Shown here: one piece after another, positions 1 to 8,209 of the stretch
How positions within the stretch are numbered: position 1 is the first letter of the stretch
How the letters are laid out: each line of letters starts with the position of its first letter
Assembly: GCA_016187945.1 (NCBI GenBank)
Contig: JACPIT010000005.1
Location: forward strand, 682,001-746,000
Direction of reading: 5' to 3'
DNA length: 64,000 bases
Origin: Opitutia bacterium
GTDB taxonomy: Bacteria > Verrucomicrobiota > Verrucomicrobiia > Opitutales > Opitutaceae
Made by a program: the position numbers and the translations under genes
The notes under the pieces: generated by a model
Told to the model about the DNA's origin: nothing
Seen by the model: only the letters and a program-made list of their open reading frames with translations
Database searches by the model: none

Positions 1-185
1 CTGATTTGCTGATTGAGCTGATCTATCTGCGTTTTCAGATGCCCGATGCTTTCGATCCACTTCGCGACGTTTTCCGCGTGGGCAAATTGGTTGGCCGACA
101 AGTTGGCTACGTCCGTCACCGGGATTTGAGCGACGGCCCGAGCCGCCGTCATAATCCCGACTAGAAAGAAGAGGAGGCTTTTCAT
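1..185 (-). CDS. TrbJ/VirB5-like T4SS protein, N-terminal part (cut by window edge)
   Basis: Only the first 61 codons are in the window; the gene continues past position 1. The start is an ATG at 183-185 overlapping the stop of the upstream lipoprotein gene (ATGA-type coupling). The protein opens with a secretion signal (MKSLLFFLVGIMTAARAVA), followed by a helical, Gln-rich stretch ending in TQIDQLNQQI. The same layout is seen in the TrbJ-like protein at 49996-50805, which also follows a glycine-zipper lipoprotein gene. TrbJ/VirB5 proteins are periplasmic or minor-pilus components of conjugative channels. The assignment rests on signal peptide, coiled-coil character and gene order. Confidence 0.6.
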   Translation of the reverse strand, partial: MKSLLFFLVGIMTAARAVAQIPVTDVANLSANQFAHAENVAKWIESIGHLKTQIDQLNQQI

Positions 186-613
186 GGTTCAATGGGCACG
201 TAGGCCACGGTGGCATTGCGAAGAACGCCGTTGACGGTTGTTTCCGGGACTTGCACCGGCACTTGATTCGCAGGCCGCGAATCCCCGGCGGGCGCACGTT
301 GCTGGTTCTGAATGATCCAATACTGTTGCTTCACGGCTTGGTTCAGCGCTCGGTCGAATCCGCGTTTCTCGGCTTCGGTGTCCGACCGCTTCACTTCCGA
401 TTGGGCGACCTTGGAAGCGATGTAACCAGCAGCGGCACCCGCCGCCGCACCACCGATGCGATGGTCAGACACCTCGTAGCCAATCGCACCGCCTGCGCCC
501 GCCAGACCGAGGTCGGAGGCCGCGCCACCCACGGTGCCGCACCCGGCCAATCCGATAGCCATTGCCGCCAAGACGGCAGCCACCGCCGCACAATTACACC
601 GCTGCTTTTTCAT
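182..613 (-). CDS. Glycine-zipper lipoprotein of the conjugation operon
   Basis: 143-aa protein starting MKKQRCNC, with a lipobox (GLAGC at about residues 23-27) and then a Gly/Ala-rich zipper region (GGAIGYEVSDHRIGGAAAG). This suggests an outer-membrane lipoprotein that packs against membrane helices. A longer upstream reading frame exists, but the ATG at 613 gives a clean signal peptide. The gene overlaps the trbE-like gene by 20 bp and trbJ by 4 bp, so it is translationally coupled. The motif VKQQYWI is shared with the lipoprotein at 50802-51296, in the same position of the second conjugation cluster. Function in the channel is not established. Confidence 0.75.
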   Translation of the reverse strand: MKKQRCNCAAVAAVLAAMAIGLAGCGTVGGAASDLGLAGAGGAIGYEVSDHRIGGAAAGAAAGYIASKVAQSEVKRSDTEAEKRGFDRALNQAVKQQYWIIQNQQRAPAGDSRPANQVPVQVPETTVNGVLRNATVAYVPIEP

Positions 614-3215
614 GGGAGACCTCCTTGGATGCCTGAACGTTTCGCACCGTGCCGCACAACGGCGGGTCAGTGACCGGAGAATAAAAGCAAAGGCTGGAAA
701 ACTTATTCCCGTCCGGTTGTTGCTCCGGCATGGGGTAGTTCTGAATCGACGCGCACACCGATTCTGGGAGGCCGATGTCGCGCGCGATTTCGTCCACATC
801 GCTGCGGTCGAATTGGCGCATGAGGAAAAACTGTTTGCTGTTCCCGATGATAGCCGGGCGGAGCGCAGTGTTTTTCAGCCGGCCGAATTGCTGAAGAATC
901 GCCACGGCCCAACAACTGAACTTGCGCAACTGCGCCCAAGATTCGGCCATCACCTTCTCGCCGCCCGGCACATTGCGAAAGCGATCCGCTTCCTCGTAAA
1001 CAAGGCGTTTCCAAAGGTGTCGCGGCAGCGAAATGATATGCTGGCGCGCGTAGCCCGAAACGAGCAGCCCAGCGACCGTCTTGAGTTCGATGGCCTGCTC
1101 AGGGATCGATCCCAATTCGAAATGCGCAATCTTGCCGGTGAGTGAAACGTTGGTCGCGCCGTCGAAGAGCCGCCCATATTGCCCGTGTGCGCACCAGGCC
1201 GCGAGCAGCGTCGCGAGATGATCGATCTGCTCTTTTTTGTGCTCCTCGAAACGCGAAAACTGCATGAGCTCAACGAGGCTCGCGTGAACGGGATAGTCCT
1301 CCCGCCCATAGTCTGCATGTGCTGTCGCCATCACCATCCGCTCCGTCTGGGGATTTTTAAGAAAGCCCGTAATCTCGGCTTCGCCGATGCCGGCGACGAA
1401 CTGTTGCGCTTCGTCCTCGTTCGCCCGGATGCGGTCACGGAGATCGGCGAAGGCTTCGATTTCCGTCACGCCGAGGCCCATCTTTTCCAGCTTCCAGCGA
1501 TGTGTCGCGCAGGCCATGCGCTGAATCCGGGGAAGCTGCTCCCGATTGCGCTTTGACCACTCGTCAAACGCGTCCTCGTAAAGCTGATGAATGTAGCGGG
1601 CGAGGACCGCTTGGCGGGATTGCTGCGCTTCAACTTCGGCCGCTTCACCGATCATGCGCGACACCAACGCGACCGCCGTCGCGATTTGCAGTTGATTCAA
1701 CGGCATTCCGCCCGTGTCGAAATAGTTGATCGTCAGATCACCGTCGGGATGGAGAATGATGGGACGCTCGCCCAGCGCCTTCGTGAATTTCTCGTAGGAC
1801 AGCCCCTCCTCGATGATGACCGTGTAATGGTAGTAAGGCGCGGTCTGTTCCAAAAAGTCGCGCATGTGCATCGACTTTCCCGCCCCCGTCGCGCCGAGCA
1901 GCACCGTGTGCTGCGGCGTCGGCGGATTGCCGAGAAACGTGCGCAGGCCGACGAGGTTGTTCTGCGAGCCGTCGTAAAGCGCCTCGGCTTCCGCGAGGTG
2001 TCCCGTGAACGTCGCCGAGAATGGTAGGAGATCGGCAAGATAGCTGTCCTCCGCGTAGAGGCTGCGGTGTCGGTAGGTGCTGCCCGTCCAGCCGGGCCAG
2101 GAGGCAAAAAACAACTTCTTCGCCGTGCTCGGCAACGCACACTCGTAATACTGCGCGCCGCCGAGGTTGTTGATGGCATTTTTTATCGCCGCGCACTTGG
2201 CCGAAAGCGCCGGTTCGTTTTCGTCCCAAATGCGGATGATGAACGTCGCCGAAAACGCGCGGATGAAACCGGTCGAGAGCGAGTCGATCTTTCGTTCCTT
2301 CCTCCCAATGGCGACGAGCAGCGAATGGCGCTGCGTGTCCTCGTATTCACCGCGCAGTCGTTCGATAGCCTTTTCCTCTTTGTCCACCTCACGTTTCGCC
2401 GGCAACGGCTCGACATTGACGGTGATTTGATAGTCTAGGAACGGGAGGCCCGTCAGCCGGTAGATGATGCCGGGATAAGTTCGGCTCGGCCACCGCTTGA
2501 GGGTGAAAATCGTGTGGTAGCGTCCATCGAGGTAGAATCCGATTTTTTGCAGACCCACGCCGTCCGAGTTCCAGCAGTTTTCTTGGAGTGTCAGCGCAGG
2601 GTTGAACTGGCTCGCGAAATCCAGATCGAAACGCTCCGCCAGCGAGGGGTTGAGGAACTTCGAGCAATAGGTGAAGTTCTCCAGGTCATCCATCGGTGTT
2701 ACCGTCGTATCCGCGCCGAAGATGGTGCGGAGCGTCCCGGTCAGCTCTTCGAATTGGGCACGCAACTGACCGAGAAGTTTTTCGTAATATGCCTCCAGCC
2801 CACCGCGCGTTTTCAGGTTGGCGGAGTAACCAGCAATCTGTGTCGAGACGAAGAGCACGAGCTGTTCACGGCGTAGTTCGCGCCGGTGCATTTTCTCCCA
2901 ATAGCGGTCGAATCGTTCCTGCCGGGCGCGCTTGATATATGGATGCGTAACTTTTTCGGTTTCGCGGAAGTAGCGCGTGAGTTCCTGCCTATAGTCGGAA
3001 TTACACGTCCATTGGAATTGCGCACGCATCCCTTCGCCAAGATTCGCAAGCAGGCTCCGAATCTTGTCTTGGTAGCCGTTGAGGTGGGCAACGCTGCCGC
3101 CCCGGAGGTCGGGCGGTTGCAGCACGAAGCCCTTGGTCGCAACGCCACCCTTCTCCAATGCTCCGAAGAGCATCAGTCCTTCCGCGAAGTATCCATTAGG
3201 CGCGCGGCTGCTCAT
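594..3215 (-). CDS. trbE: TrbE/VirB4-family conjugation ATPase
   Basis: 873-aa cytoplasmic/inner-membrane ATPase that powers pilus assembly and substrate transfer in type IV secretion. The Walker A motif GATGAGKS lies near residues 441-448, and the C-terminal half has the usual VirB4 layout (LVYEEADRFRN, a Walker B-like segment, near residue 745). Length agrees with the family (about 800-900 aa). It is preceded by TrbD and TrbC genes with 20-bp or shorter spacing and followed by a lipoprotein and TrbJ. It is clearly related in architecture to the 900-aa protein at 51981-54683. The start overlaps the TrbD gene by 20 bp. Confidence 0.92.
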   Translation of the reverse strand: MSSRAPNGYFAEGLMLFGALEKGGVATKGFVLQPPDLRGGSVAHLNGYQDKIRSLLANLGEGMRAQFQWTCNSDYRQELTRYFRETEKVTHPYIKRARQERFDRYWEKMHRRELRREQLVLFVSTQIAGYSANLKTRGGLEAYYEKLLGQLRAQFEELTGTLRTIFGADTTVTPMDDLENFTYCSKFLNPSLAERFDLDFASQFNPALTLQENCWNSDGVGLQKIGFYLDGRYHTIFTLKRWPSRTYPGIIYRLTGLPFLDYQITVNVEPLPAKREVDKEEKAIERLRGEYEDTQRHSLLVAIGRKERKIDSLSTGFIRAFSATFIIRIWDENEPALSAKCAAIKNAINNLGGAQYYECALPSTAKKLFFASWPGWTGSTYRHRSLYAEDSYLADLLPFSATFTGHLAEAEALYDGSQNNLVGLRTFLGNPPTPQHTVLLGATGAGKSMHMRDFLEQTAPYYHYTVIIEEGLSYEKFTKALGERPIILHPDGDLTINYFDTGGMPLNQLQIATAVALVSRMIGEAAEVEAQQSRQAVLARYIHQLYEDAFDEWSKRNREQLPRIQRMACATHRWKLEKMGLGVTEIEAFADLRDRIRANEDEAQQFVAGIGEAEITGFLKNPQTERMVMATAHADYGREDYPVHASLVELMQFSRFEEHKKEQIDHLATLLAAWCAHGQYGRLFDGATNVSLTGKIAHFELGSIPEQAIELKTVAGLLVSGYARQHIISLPRHLWKRLVYEEADRFRNVPGGEKVMAESWAQLRKFSCWAVAILQQFGRLKNTALRPAIIGNSKQFFLMRQFDRSDVDEIARDIGLPESVCASIQNYPMPEQQPDGNKFSSLCFYSPVTDPPLCGTVRNVQASKEVSHEKAAV

Positions 3216-3546
3216 AACTGGCCTTTCCCGGCAAACGGGACTGCGTTCGCGGAGCGAACGACCAGCCTTCGGGGTTCACCAGATGGTCGAACAAATCCTC
3301 AGCATAGCCTTCGGGTTTGTTGTGCCGCAGCAGAACAACCCACGCGAGCGTGACCAGCAAGACCGGCAGCGAGAACACCAGCGCCGGCAATGTCGCGACG
3401 TGGAGAAGCGCGGTCAGCAGCAGGTAAAGACCGAGCGCGACCACGAAAGCAACGACCACGTAAATGAAGTCATTGCCTTCCAGCCCGAACGCCCGGCCCT
3501 TGGTGTCGTTCGCGCTGTTCGTGTCCGTGATGCGCAGCTCGTTCAT
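3196..3546 (-). CDS. TrbD/VirB3-like inner-membrane protein
   Basis: 116-aa protein with two closely spaced hydrophobic segments (about residues 27-50 and 53-72), then a conserved-looking tail NKPEGYAEDLFDHL. The same NKPExYxxDxF motif occurs in the larger protein at 54680-55285 in the second cluster. VirB3/TrbD proteins are small bitopic or hairpin membrane proteins that work with VirB4. The gene lies directly between trbC and trbE and overlaps trbE. Assignment is by size, membrane topology, motif and order. Confidence 0.75.
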   Translation of the reverse strand: MNELRITDTNSANDTKGRAFGLEGNDFIYVVVAFVVALGLYLLLTALLHVATLPALVFSLPVLLVTLAWVVLLRHNKPEGYAEDLFDHLVNPEGWSFAPRTQSRLPGKASYEQPRA

Positions 3547-3547
3547 G

Positions 3548-3874
3548 TTAGAACTGTGGCACCAGCGCGCCGTCGCTCATGCCGAAGATGGAGAACAGCG
3601 CACCCATGATGGCCGCCGCGCCCGCGATGATGATTCCGCCCACTACGCCCATTTTTCCGTCCGCGTCGCCCTTCGACATCCGATCAGCGCCACCCCAAAT
3701 TTTGATGACGCCCCAGAGAAAGCCGCCAAGGAAAAGAATGCCGAGCCCGTATTGGAACGACGTTTTGAGTGACGAGGGCACTTGCGCCAGCACCAGCGGC
3801 GAGGCAGACGCCTCCCGCGCTCCGAGGAGCAATCCTGCGATGCTCCCCACTATTCTTCCGATCTTTGTTTTCAT
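3548..3874 (-). CDS. TrbC/VirB2-like pilin
   Basis: 108-aa protein with an N-terminal signal segment ending near a probable cleavage site (EASASP), followed by two long hydrophobic helices separated by a short charged loop (GGADRMSKGDADGKMG). This is the layout of VirB2/TrbC major pilins. It is the first gene of the trbC-D-E-lipoprotein-J run and ends 2 bp before trbD starts. The counterpart in the second element is at 55307-55720. Confidence 0.78.
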   Translation of the reverse strand: MKTKIGRIVGSIAGLLLGAREASASPLVLAQVPSSLKTSFQYGLGILFLGGFLWGVIKIWGGADRMSKGDADGKMGVVGGIIIAGAAAIMGALFSIFGMSDGALVPQF

Positions 3875-3929
3875 GGGAATCGCATTCAGAGGCCGGAAGC
3901 CGCCGCCCTGCGGTGTGCAGAAATGCGGA

Positions 3930-3936
3930 CTACCGA
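3930..3936. promoter_or_regulatory. CTACCGA motif upstream of the left pilin operon
   Basis: The sequence reads TCGGTAG on the minus strand, 56 bp upstream of the trbC-like start. TCGGTA-containing motifs also occur upstream of the right trbC (palindrome at 55856-55871) and upstream of the right traD (60934-60942). A shared regulatory site is possible, but a 7-mer alone is weak evidence. Confidence 0.25.
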
Positions 3937-3951
3937 TACCTACGATTGACC

Positions 3952-4911
3952 CTATTTCGCGAAAACAGGCTGGAGGCGTTCGTCGGATTTTTTGGGACGT
4001 TCGGCGGATTTCAAACGCGCCTGCATCATCAAAAGCTTTGGCGTATATTTGAAAAAACTACGGAAGCGCCAGGTGAAGTGGCCTTGATCGTCGTAACCGA
4101 CCGCCCGCGCCACTTGACCCAAACGATATTCGCCGGTCGCCAGTAGCTCATGCGCCCGAAGCATTCGGCAGCGCGTGATATACTCATACGGCCCCAAGCC
4201 AGTGGTGTTTTTGAATACGGCGGTGAAATGCGGCACAGACTGCCCGACCTTCTTCGCGAGATCAGCCACGTGGATGTCGTAGCTCAGTTCCTTGCGAATG
4301 TAGTCATCCAAAATGCGGAGACGATTTGGCGAAAGCACACCACCAACCGTGTCCTTGGACTGTGGCGCGCCACAAAGCAGCTCCATGACCTGCAAAGCCA
4401 CCGCACCGGCAACCGTTTCGAGTAGCCGCGACGCACTTTGTCCCTCGTCGCAAAGTTGACGAAGGGTTGAGCAGAGCTGCCACAACACGAGATCGCGATT
4501 TGCGCGCGAATTGGGTTCGGCAAAAATCGCGCCTGAAACGTTGTTCATCTTCCGCCGCCAAAATCGTTCCTCGACATAAAGCACCATGATTTCTCCATTC
4601 GCCTCCCAGCGGCTGGCGTGAAAAACCCCGGGAGCGACGACGTAGAATTGCGGCCCGACTATTCGCTGCTCGCGCCATTCACCCGAGGGCGTGCGCCATG
4701 AAAATACCAGCTTCGCAGGCTCCAGCAGAATCGCGATCTGCAATTGCCGATGACGGTGCTCCGAGATATTTCTCGGAGAGAGCCGATCATAAAATAAGGT
4801 CACCTCACGCCCCCGCAGTAGGCCCCGCTGAAACGGCACAGAGGTGGGCGGGAGTTCCAACCGACGAATTGTCCCCCCATTGATCGCGTTGTATCCGTTT
4901 GGGTGGGGCAT
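3952..4911 (-). CDS. AraC-family transcriptional regulator
   Basis: 319-aa protein with an N-terminal cupin-like sensor half (ISEHRHRQLQIAILLEP, then VVAPGVFHASRWE) and a C-terminal AraC double helix-turn-helix (about residues 205-300: DIHVADLAKKVGQSVPHF ... LGQVARAVGYDDQGHF). The family binds DNA as an effector-responsive activator or repressor. It sits between the pilin gene and the AAA+/TraD genes in the same direction and is not a normal member of such operons, so it may be cargo or a local regulator. A 14-bp perfect palindrome lies 27 bp upstream of its start. The ligand cannot be predicted. Confidence 0.88.
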   Translation of the reverse strand: MPHPNGYNAINGGTIRRLELPPTSVPFQRGLLRGREVTLFYDRLSPRNISEHRHRQLQIAILLEPAKLVFSWRTPSGEWREQRIVGPQFYVVAPGVFHASRWEANGEIMVLYVEERFWRRKMNNVSGAIFAEPNSRANRDLVLWQLCSTLRQLCDEGQSASRLLETVAGAVALQVMELLCGAPQSKDTVGGVLSPNRLRILDDYIRKELSYDIHVADLAKKVGQSVPHFTAVFKNTTGLGPYEYITRCRMLRAHELLATGEYRLGQVARAVGYDDQGHFTWRFRSFFKYTPKLLMMQARLKSAERPKKSDERLQPVFAK

Positions 4912-4937
4912 AACCGAGCCTGTGGTTGGCTCAGTCA

Positions 4938-4951
4938 GAATAGGCCTATTC
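4938..4951. promoter_or_regulatory. Perfect 14-bp palindrome upstream of the AraC gene
   Basis: GAATAGGCCTATTC is a perfect palindrome in the 68-bp gap between the AraC-family gene (start 4911) and the end of the AAA+ gene (4980). Its position suggests an operator, perhaps for autoregulation. The AraC promoter would have to lie in this gap. No further copy was noticed. Confidence 0.5.
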
Positions 4952-4979
4952 GTGCGTTTTGCAAATCTCAGGCGATTAC

Positions 4980-5921
4980 CTATTCCGCCAATAGAACCAA
5001 GTTGTCGCGAGCGGAGTTAACTCCGATGCGACCGGGACTGGATCGGCCTTCGAGGAGACACGTCGCAATCGCATCCTGTAAATACCTCTCCACGGCTCCG
5101 CGCATGGGCCGCGCACCAAGGGTCTTGTGATAGCCCTCGCGGATGAGGAATTCGATTGCGTCGGGCTCGACCGTGATCGCATGACCCAACGTGCCCAAGC
5201 GATCCCGCTCACTCACGATTAACTGCTCACAAATTTCCCGCTGCGTCCGGTAGTCAAGGCGCGCAAAGACGATTTTTTCGGTGACGCGCCCGAACAACTC
5301 GGGCCGCAATTGCTGGCCCACCCGCATGAGCACGGTGCGCTCCACCGTCGCGAACGGCGCCGATACCATTCGCATGACTTCTGCCGAACCGATGTTGCTC
5401 GTGAAAACGACATAGAACCCCGATAAGTTCAACGTTTCGCCCGTGGCGAGCGTGATCCTGCCGTCCTCCAAAATTTGGAGAAACAGATCCAAAACGAGTG
5501 TGTGCGCTTTCTCGATTTCATCGAAGAGGAGCGTTCCGCGCGAAACACCGCGCAGCGCACGTCCGAGTAATCCGGGGTCGCCTGCGTTTTCTCCGATGAG
5601 TTTGTCCACCGATTTTTGAAGCTGATATTCCGACATGTCGAAACGTATGGGCTCGGCACCATCGAAGAGGTAGGCGGTGAAAACGTTCGTCGTTTCTGTT
5701 TTTCCGACGCCGGTAGGCCCCACAAAGAGGAACGAACCCTTGGGCCGGCGCGGATTCGCAAAACCCATTTCCCCGCGCGTGAGCACAGACGATACACGGC
5801 CCAACACGTGAGCCTGTCCTTTGATTCGCGCAGCGAGATGCGGCGGGAGTCCACGCAGCAGCGGCAGCGCCGAACCCGCTGCGCCGTTGCCGTTCGTGGA
5901 GGGCGTCAACTGCGATACCAT
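4980..5921 (-). CDS. ClpB/ClpA-like AAA+ ATPase of the conjugation cluster
   Basis: 313-aa single AAA+ module of the Clp/Hsp100 C-terminal type. It has Walker A GPTGVGKTE near residues 63-71, a Walker B segment LLFDEIEKAH, sensor TSNIG, and a Clp D2-small domain ending with HKTLGARPMRGAVE (arginine sensor-2 region). It lacks the N domain and D1 of true ClpB. The ATG at 5921 is favoured because it overlaps the traD stop by 16 bp; a longer frame upstream has no family similarity. A clear relative is at 44142-45056 in the second cluster, so this is probably a conserved conjugation component and not a general chaperone. Confidence 0.82.
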   Translation of the reverse strand: MVSQLTPSTNGNGAAGSALPLLRGLPPHLAARIKGQAHVLGRVSSVLTRGEMGFANPRRPKGSFLFVGPTGVGKTETTNVFTAYLFDGAEPIRFDMSEYQLQKSVDKLIGENAGDPGLLGRALRGVSRGTLLFDEIEKAHTLVLDLFLQILEDGRITLATGETLNLSGFYVVFTSNIGSAEVMRMVSAPFATVERTVLMRVGQQLRPELFGRVTEKIVFARLDYRTQREICEQLIVSERDRLGTLGHAITVEPDAIEFLIREGYHKTLGARPMRGAVERYLQDAIATCLLEGRSSPGRIGVNSARDNLVLLAE

Positions 5922-7378
5922 GACGGCACTCCTCCGTTGGCTCCGCGCGGCGGCAGCGTGACTTTGCGAAATCCTTTTTCGCAGTGCTGCACGACTGCCT
6001 GAAATTTTTTCAACCGGCGCAGCTCGTGCGGTTCGATGAAATATTTTTCCTCGTCCGTCCACGAGGTCGTGCGTCTTCCTGCCGTCCAGCCGTAAGTCCG
6101 TTTCTTCATTTTCCGCTTCCCGATGGTGTCGGCGGCGATCCTCGCGCTGTCCTCGTCGGCAGCCTTGAACGTGATCCGGTTCGCCATGTTCGCGATGAAG
6201 ACCTTCGCTTTCTTCTCATCCTCCATCGGCGGAATCAGCGACGTGTAAGCTTGGGTATCGCCGATGAACGTCGCCCTGGCCTCGCGAATCATGTCCACGA
6301 CGTTGTAATCGCTCAGACCGTCGGCGCTGGCGGTCACAACTTTTTGCGCTTCGCCCGCCCAAAAAATCAGCAGGTTGTCTCTCACGCGCGTTTCGGCCGG
6401 CCGATCAAACCGCCGCAGCGCATGGGAATAATAGACCAGCTTCAGCAGCGTGTGAATGTAGCGCCGCTCGACGGTGAACCGCTGGGGAACGGAAACGCAG
6501 ATCACCTTGCTGCGATCAATCTCGCTCAACGACACTGTTGATTTCGTCGGACAGAAAACGGCCGCGATGTCCGGGTCCGTGAAATATTTCAGGTAGTTCG
6601 CTACGGTCGTCTTTACGCCGCCGAGTTGTTCCGCCGGCTGTGCCTTGAAGTTGCTTTCGTAGTGGTCCCTCAACTCTTCAGCTTCGGGTGATGGATTCTT
6701 TTCGAGCCTTGCGATGAATTCTTTCAGCAAGCTATCCGAGGTCAGCAGGTCGTAAGCCTTCTCCAACGTAACCGGGAAGTTGGTCGCGGCGAGCACCCGG
6801 AATGCAAATTCCATCTGCACCTGAGCCTGAACCCGAAAGAAACTCTGCTGCGAACGCTGGCCGAGTGCGTCTGCCACGTCGCAAACGATTTTGGCCTTTC
6901 CTGAATAGGGGAGATACGGGTCTTCGAGAAAATTGATCGTGTAAGTCGGCTGCCAATCAACCGGCGCACCGTCCGGCTTCACCTGAAGAACAAGCAAATC
7001 GTTTTTCCGGCCAAGTTCGGTGAACATCGCCGACAGCGTCTCGGCATATAGTCCCTTGTCATCGACGCAGACGCCGCCCCACGTCGGGCAGTTCTTCGAG
7101 ACCTCCCAGAGCATCGCGTTTACGGCCCCAAGCGTTTTGCCGCTTCCGGTCTCGCCAGTGATCAACCAACCGCGACAGAAGTCTTCCATCGTCCACGTGA
7201 AACCGCCGAGCCGGAGCACCGCAGGCGACGGCCGAAGACGGCGATTAACCGCGCTGTAGAACTCCCAAACCGACAGGACCGCAAAGCCCACGGCCAATCC
7301 GCCGATAATGCCAGGTCCGGCCCACAGCACGCGGGCCGCGACAGCGCTCGTGACGGCAAGGCACAAATTGATCCACAT
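5906..7378 (-). CDS. traD: TraD/VirD4-type coupling protein
   Basis: 490-aa membrane-anchored ATPase that brings the relaxase-DNA complex to the T4SS channel. Two hydrophobic N-terminal segments lie in residues 1-45. Walker A ETGSGKTLGA is near residue 73, and the Walker B-like segment LLIFWAGEAQKVV is in the second half. Architecture and C-terminal part match the protein at 60997-62622 (shared KPHE/EPHELR.L-type ending and HCxxGF(R/K)KV). It is followed by the ClpB-like gene with a 16-bp overlap. Confidence 0.87.
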   Translation of the reverse strand: MWINLCLAVTSAVAARVLWAGPGIIGGLAVGFAVLSVWEFYSAVNRRLRPSPAVLRLGGFTWTMEDFCRGWLITGETGSGKTLGAVNAMLWEVSKNCPTWGGVCVDDKGLYAETLSAMFTELGRKNDLLVLQVKPDGAPVDWQPTYTINFLEDPYLPYSGKAKIVCDVADALGQRSQQSFFRVQAQVQMEFAFRVLAATNFPVTLEKAYDLLTSDSLLKEFIARLEKNPSPEAEELRDHYESNFKAQPAEQLGGVKTTVANYLKYFTDPDIAAVFCPTKSTVSLSEIDRSKVICVSVPQRFTVERRYIHTLLKLVYYSHALRRFDRPAETRVRDNLLIFWAGEAQKVVTASADGLSDYNVVDMIREARATFIGDTQAYTSLIPPMEDEKKAKVFIANMANRITFKAADEDSARIAADTIGKRKMKKRTYGWTAGRRTTSWTDEEKYFIEPHELRRLKKFQAVVQHCEKGFRKVTLPPRGANGGVPSWYRS

Positions 7379-7489
7379 ATCGACTCCTGACTATCAGGCA
7401 TCGACCGGCGGACGCGCTGTTCGGTTGCGCGGCGTTTTCGGACGAAACGCGCCTTTTTTGGGGCGTTCGTCGGATTGCGCGGCACTGGC

Positions 7490-7738
7490 CTAGTCAAACA
7501 GGGACTGGATGGGCACTTTGAGCGCCTTCGCGATGGCGGCCAGTTCGTAGTCCAGGATCGGGCGGTCACCGCTCTCGATCTTTGCCATTTGTGACTGATT
7601 AATCTGGATACCCAGCCTCGCCAGTCTCCCTACCATATCCTCCTGCGTGATCCTTGGAACCGCCGCCAGGCGGACGCGCTGAATGGCGTTACCGGTGAGG
7701 TTACGGCTGGTCTTATGGTTTTTAGGTGCGCGCTTCAA
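7490..7738 (-). CDS. XRE-family HTH regulator
   Basis: 82-aa protein consisting almost only of a Cro/C1-type helix-turn-helix: TQEDMVGRLARLGIQINQSQMAKIESGDRPILDYELAAIAKALKV. The hallmark KIESGxR segment is at about residues 52-58. It is divergently arranged with the receiver-domain gene at 7805, and the 66-bp gap contains an 8+8-bp inverted repeat. It is probably a repressor of itself and of the neighbour, possibly a master switch for transfer of the left element. Confidence 0.85.
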   Translation of the reverse strand: MKRAPKNHKTSRNLTGNAIQRVRLAAVPRITQEDMVGRLARLGIQINQSQMAKIESGDRPILDYELAAIAKALKVPIQSLFD

Positions 7739-7756
7739 GACGCGCTGATCTTACAG

Positions 7757-7791
7757 TTATTCGCAGGCAGAATTATTCTCTTGGCGAATAA
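7757..7791. promoter_or_regulatory. Inverted-repeat operator in the XRE/receiver divergent promoter
   Basis: TTATTCGC at 7757-7764 is repeated in inverse as GCGAATAA at 7784-7791 (perfect 8-bp arms). The internal palindrome GAATTATTC lies at 7770-7778. The core TTATTC therefore occurs several times in one 35-bp stretch between two divergent genes, one of which is an XRE repressor. This is the expected layout for a cooperative XRE operator. Confidence 0.68.
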
Positions 7792-7804
7792 ACGAGAAAC
7801 GCCA

Positions 7805-8209
7805 ATGTCCATCTATCTGCTGGAATTGATGCCCGAAAAAAGATCACTTCGCATCTTCTGCGCTGAGGACAACACGATCCTCGGCGAAATCATGGTTCGT
7901 CTATTCACGCAGGCCGGCCACACGGTCGAGCACGCGGCGGACGGCTTGGAGGCGTGGGAACGATTGTCCGAGGATGTCGGCCGTTTCGACCTTCTCGTCA
8001 CTGACAACCAGATGCCGGGGCTCAACGGACTGGAGCTGGTAGAGCTACTTCGTCAGGCCAACTATCGCGGCCGGATCATCGTCCACAGCTCCTCCCTCAC
8101 GCCGCGCGAAACCGAGAGCTACCGTGTTTTAGGCGTCGATTCCATCGTCCTCAAAACGACCCCAGCGGAGGTATTGTTAGGCCTCGTCAAGGCGTTCGCC
8201 GAGTCGTGA
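7805..8209 (+). CDS. Stand-alone response-regulator receiver protein
   Basis: 134-aa CheY-like receiver domain with no output domain. The acidic pocket (AEDN, near residues 19-22), the phospho-acceptor Asp in LLVTDNQMPG, the conserved Ser/Thr in HSSSLT and the Lys in LKTTP are all visible. The ATG at 7805 is chosen over an upstream in-frame start, because that one would run through the operator region. It is transcribed divergently from the XRE gene. No histidine kinase is seen in the window. It overlaps the 3' end of the convergent gene by 91 bp. Confidence 0.85.
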   Translation: MSIYLLELMPEKRSLRIFCAEDNTILGEIMVRLFTQAGHTVEHAADGLEAWERLSEDVGRFDLLVTDNQMPGLNGLELVELLRQANYRGRIIVHSSSLTPRETESYRVLGVDSIVLKTTPAEVLLGLVKAFAES

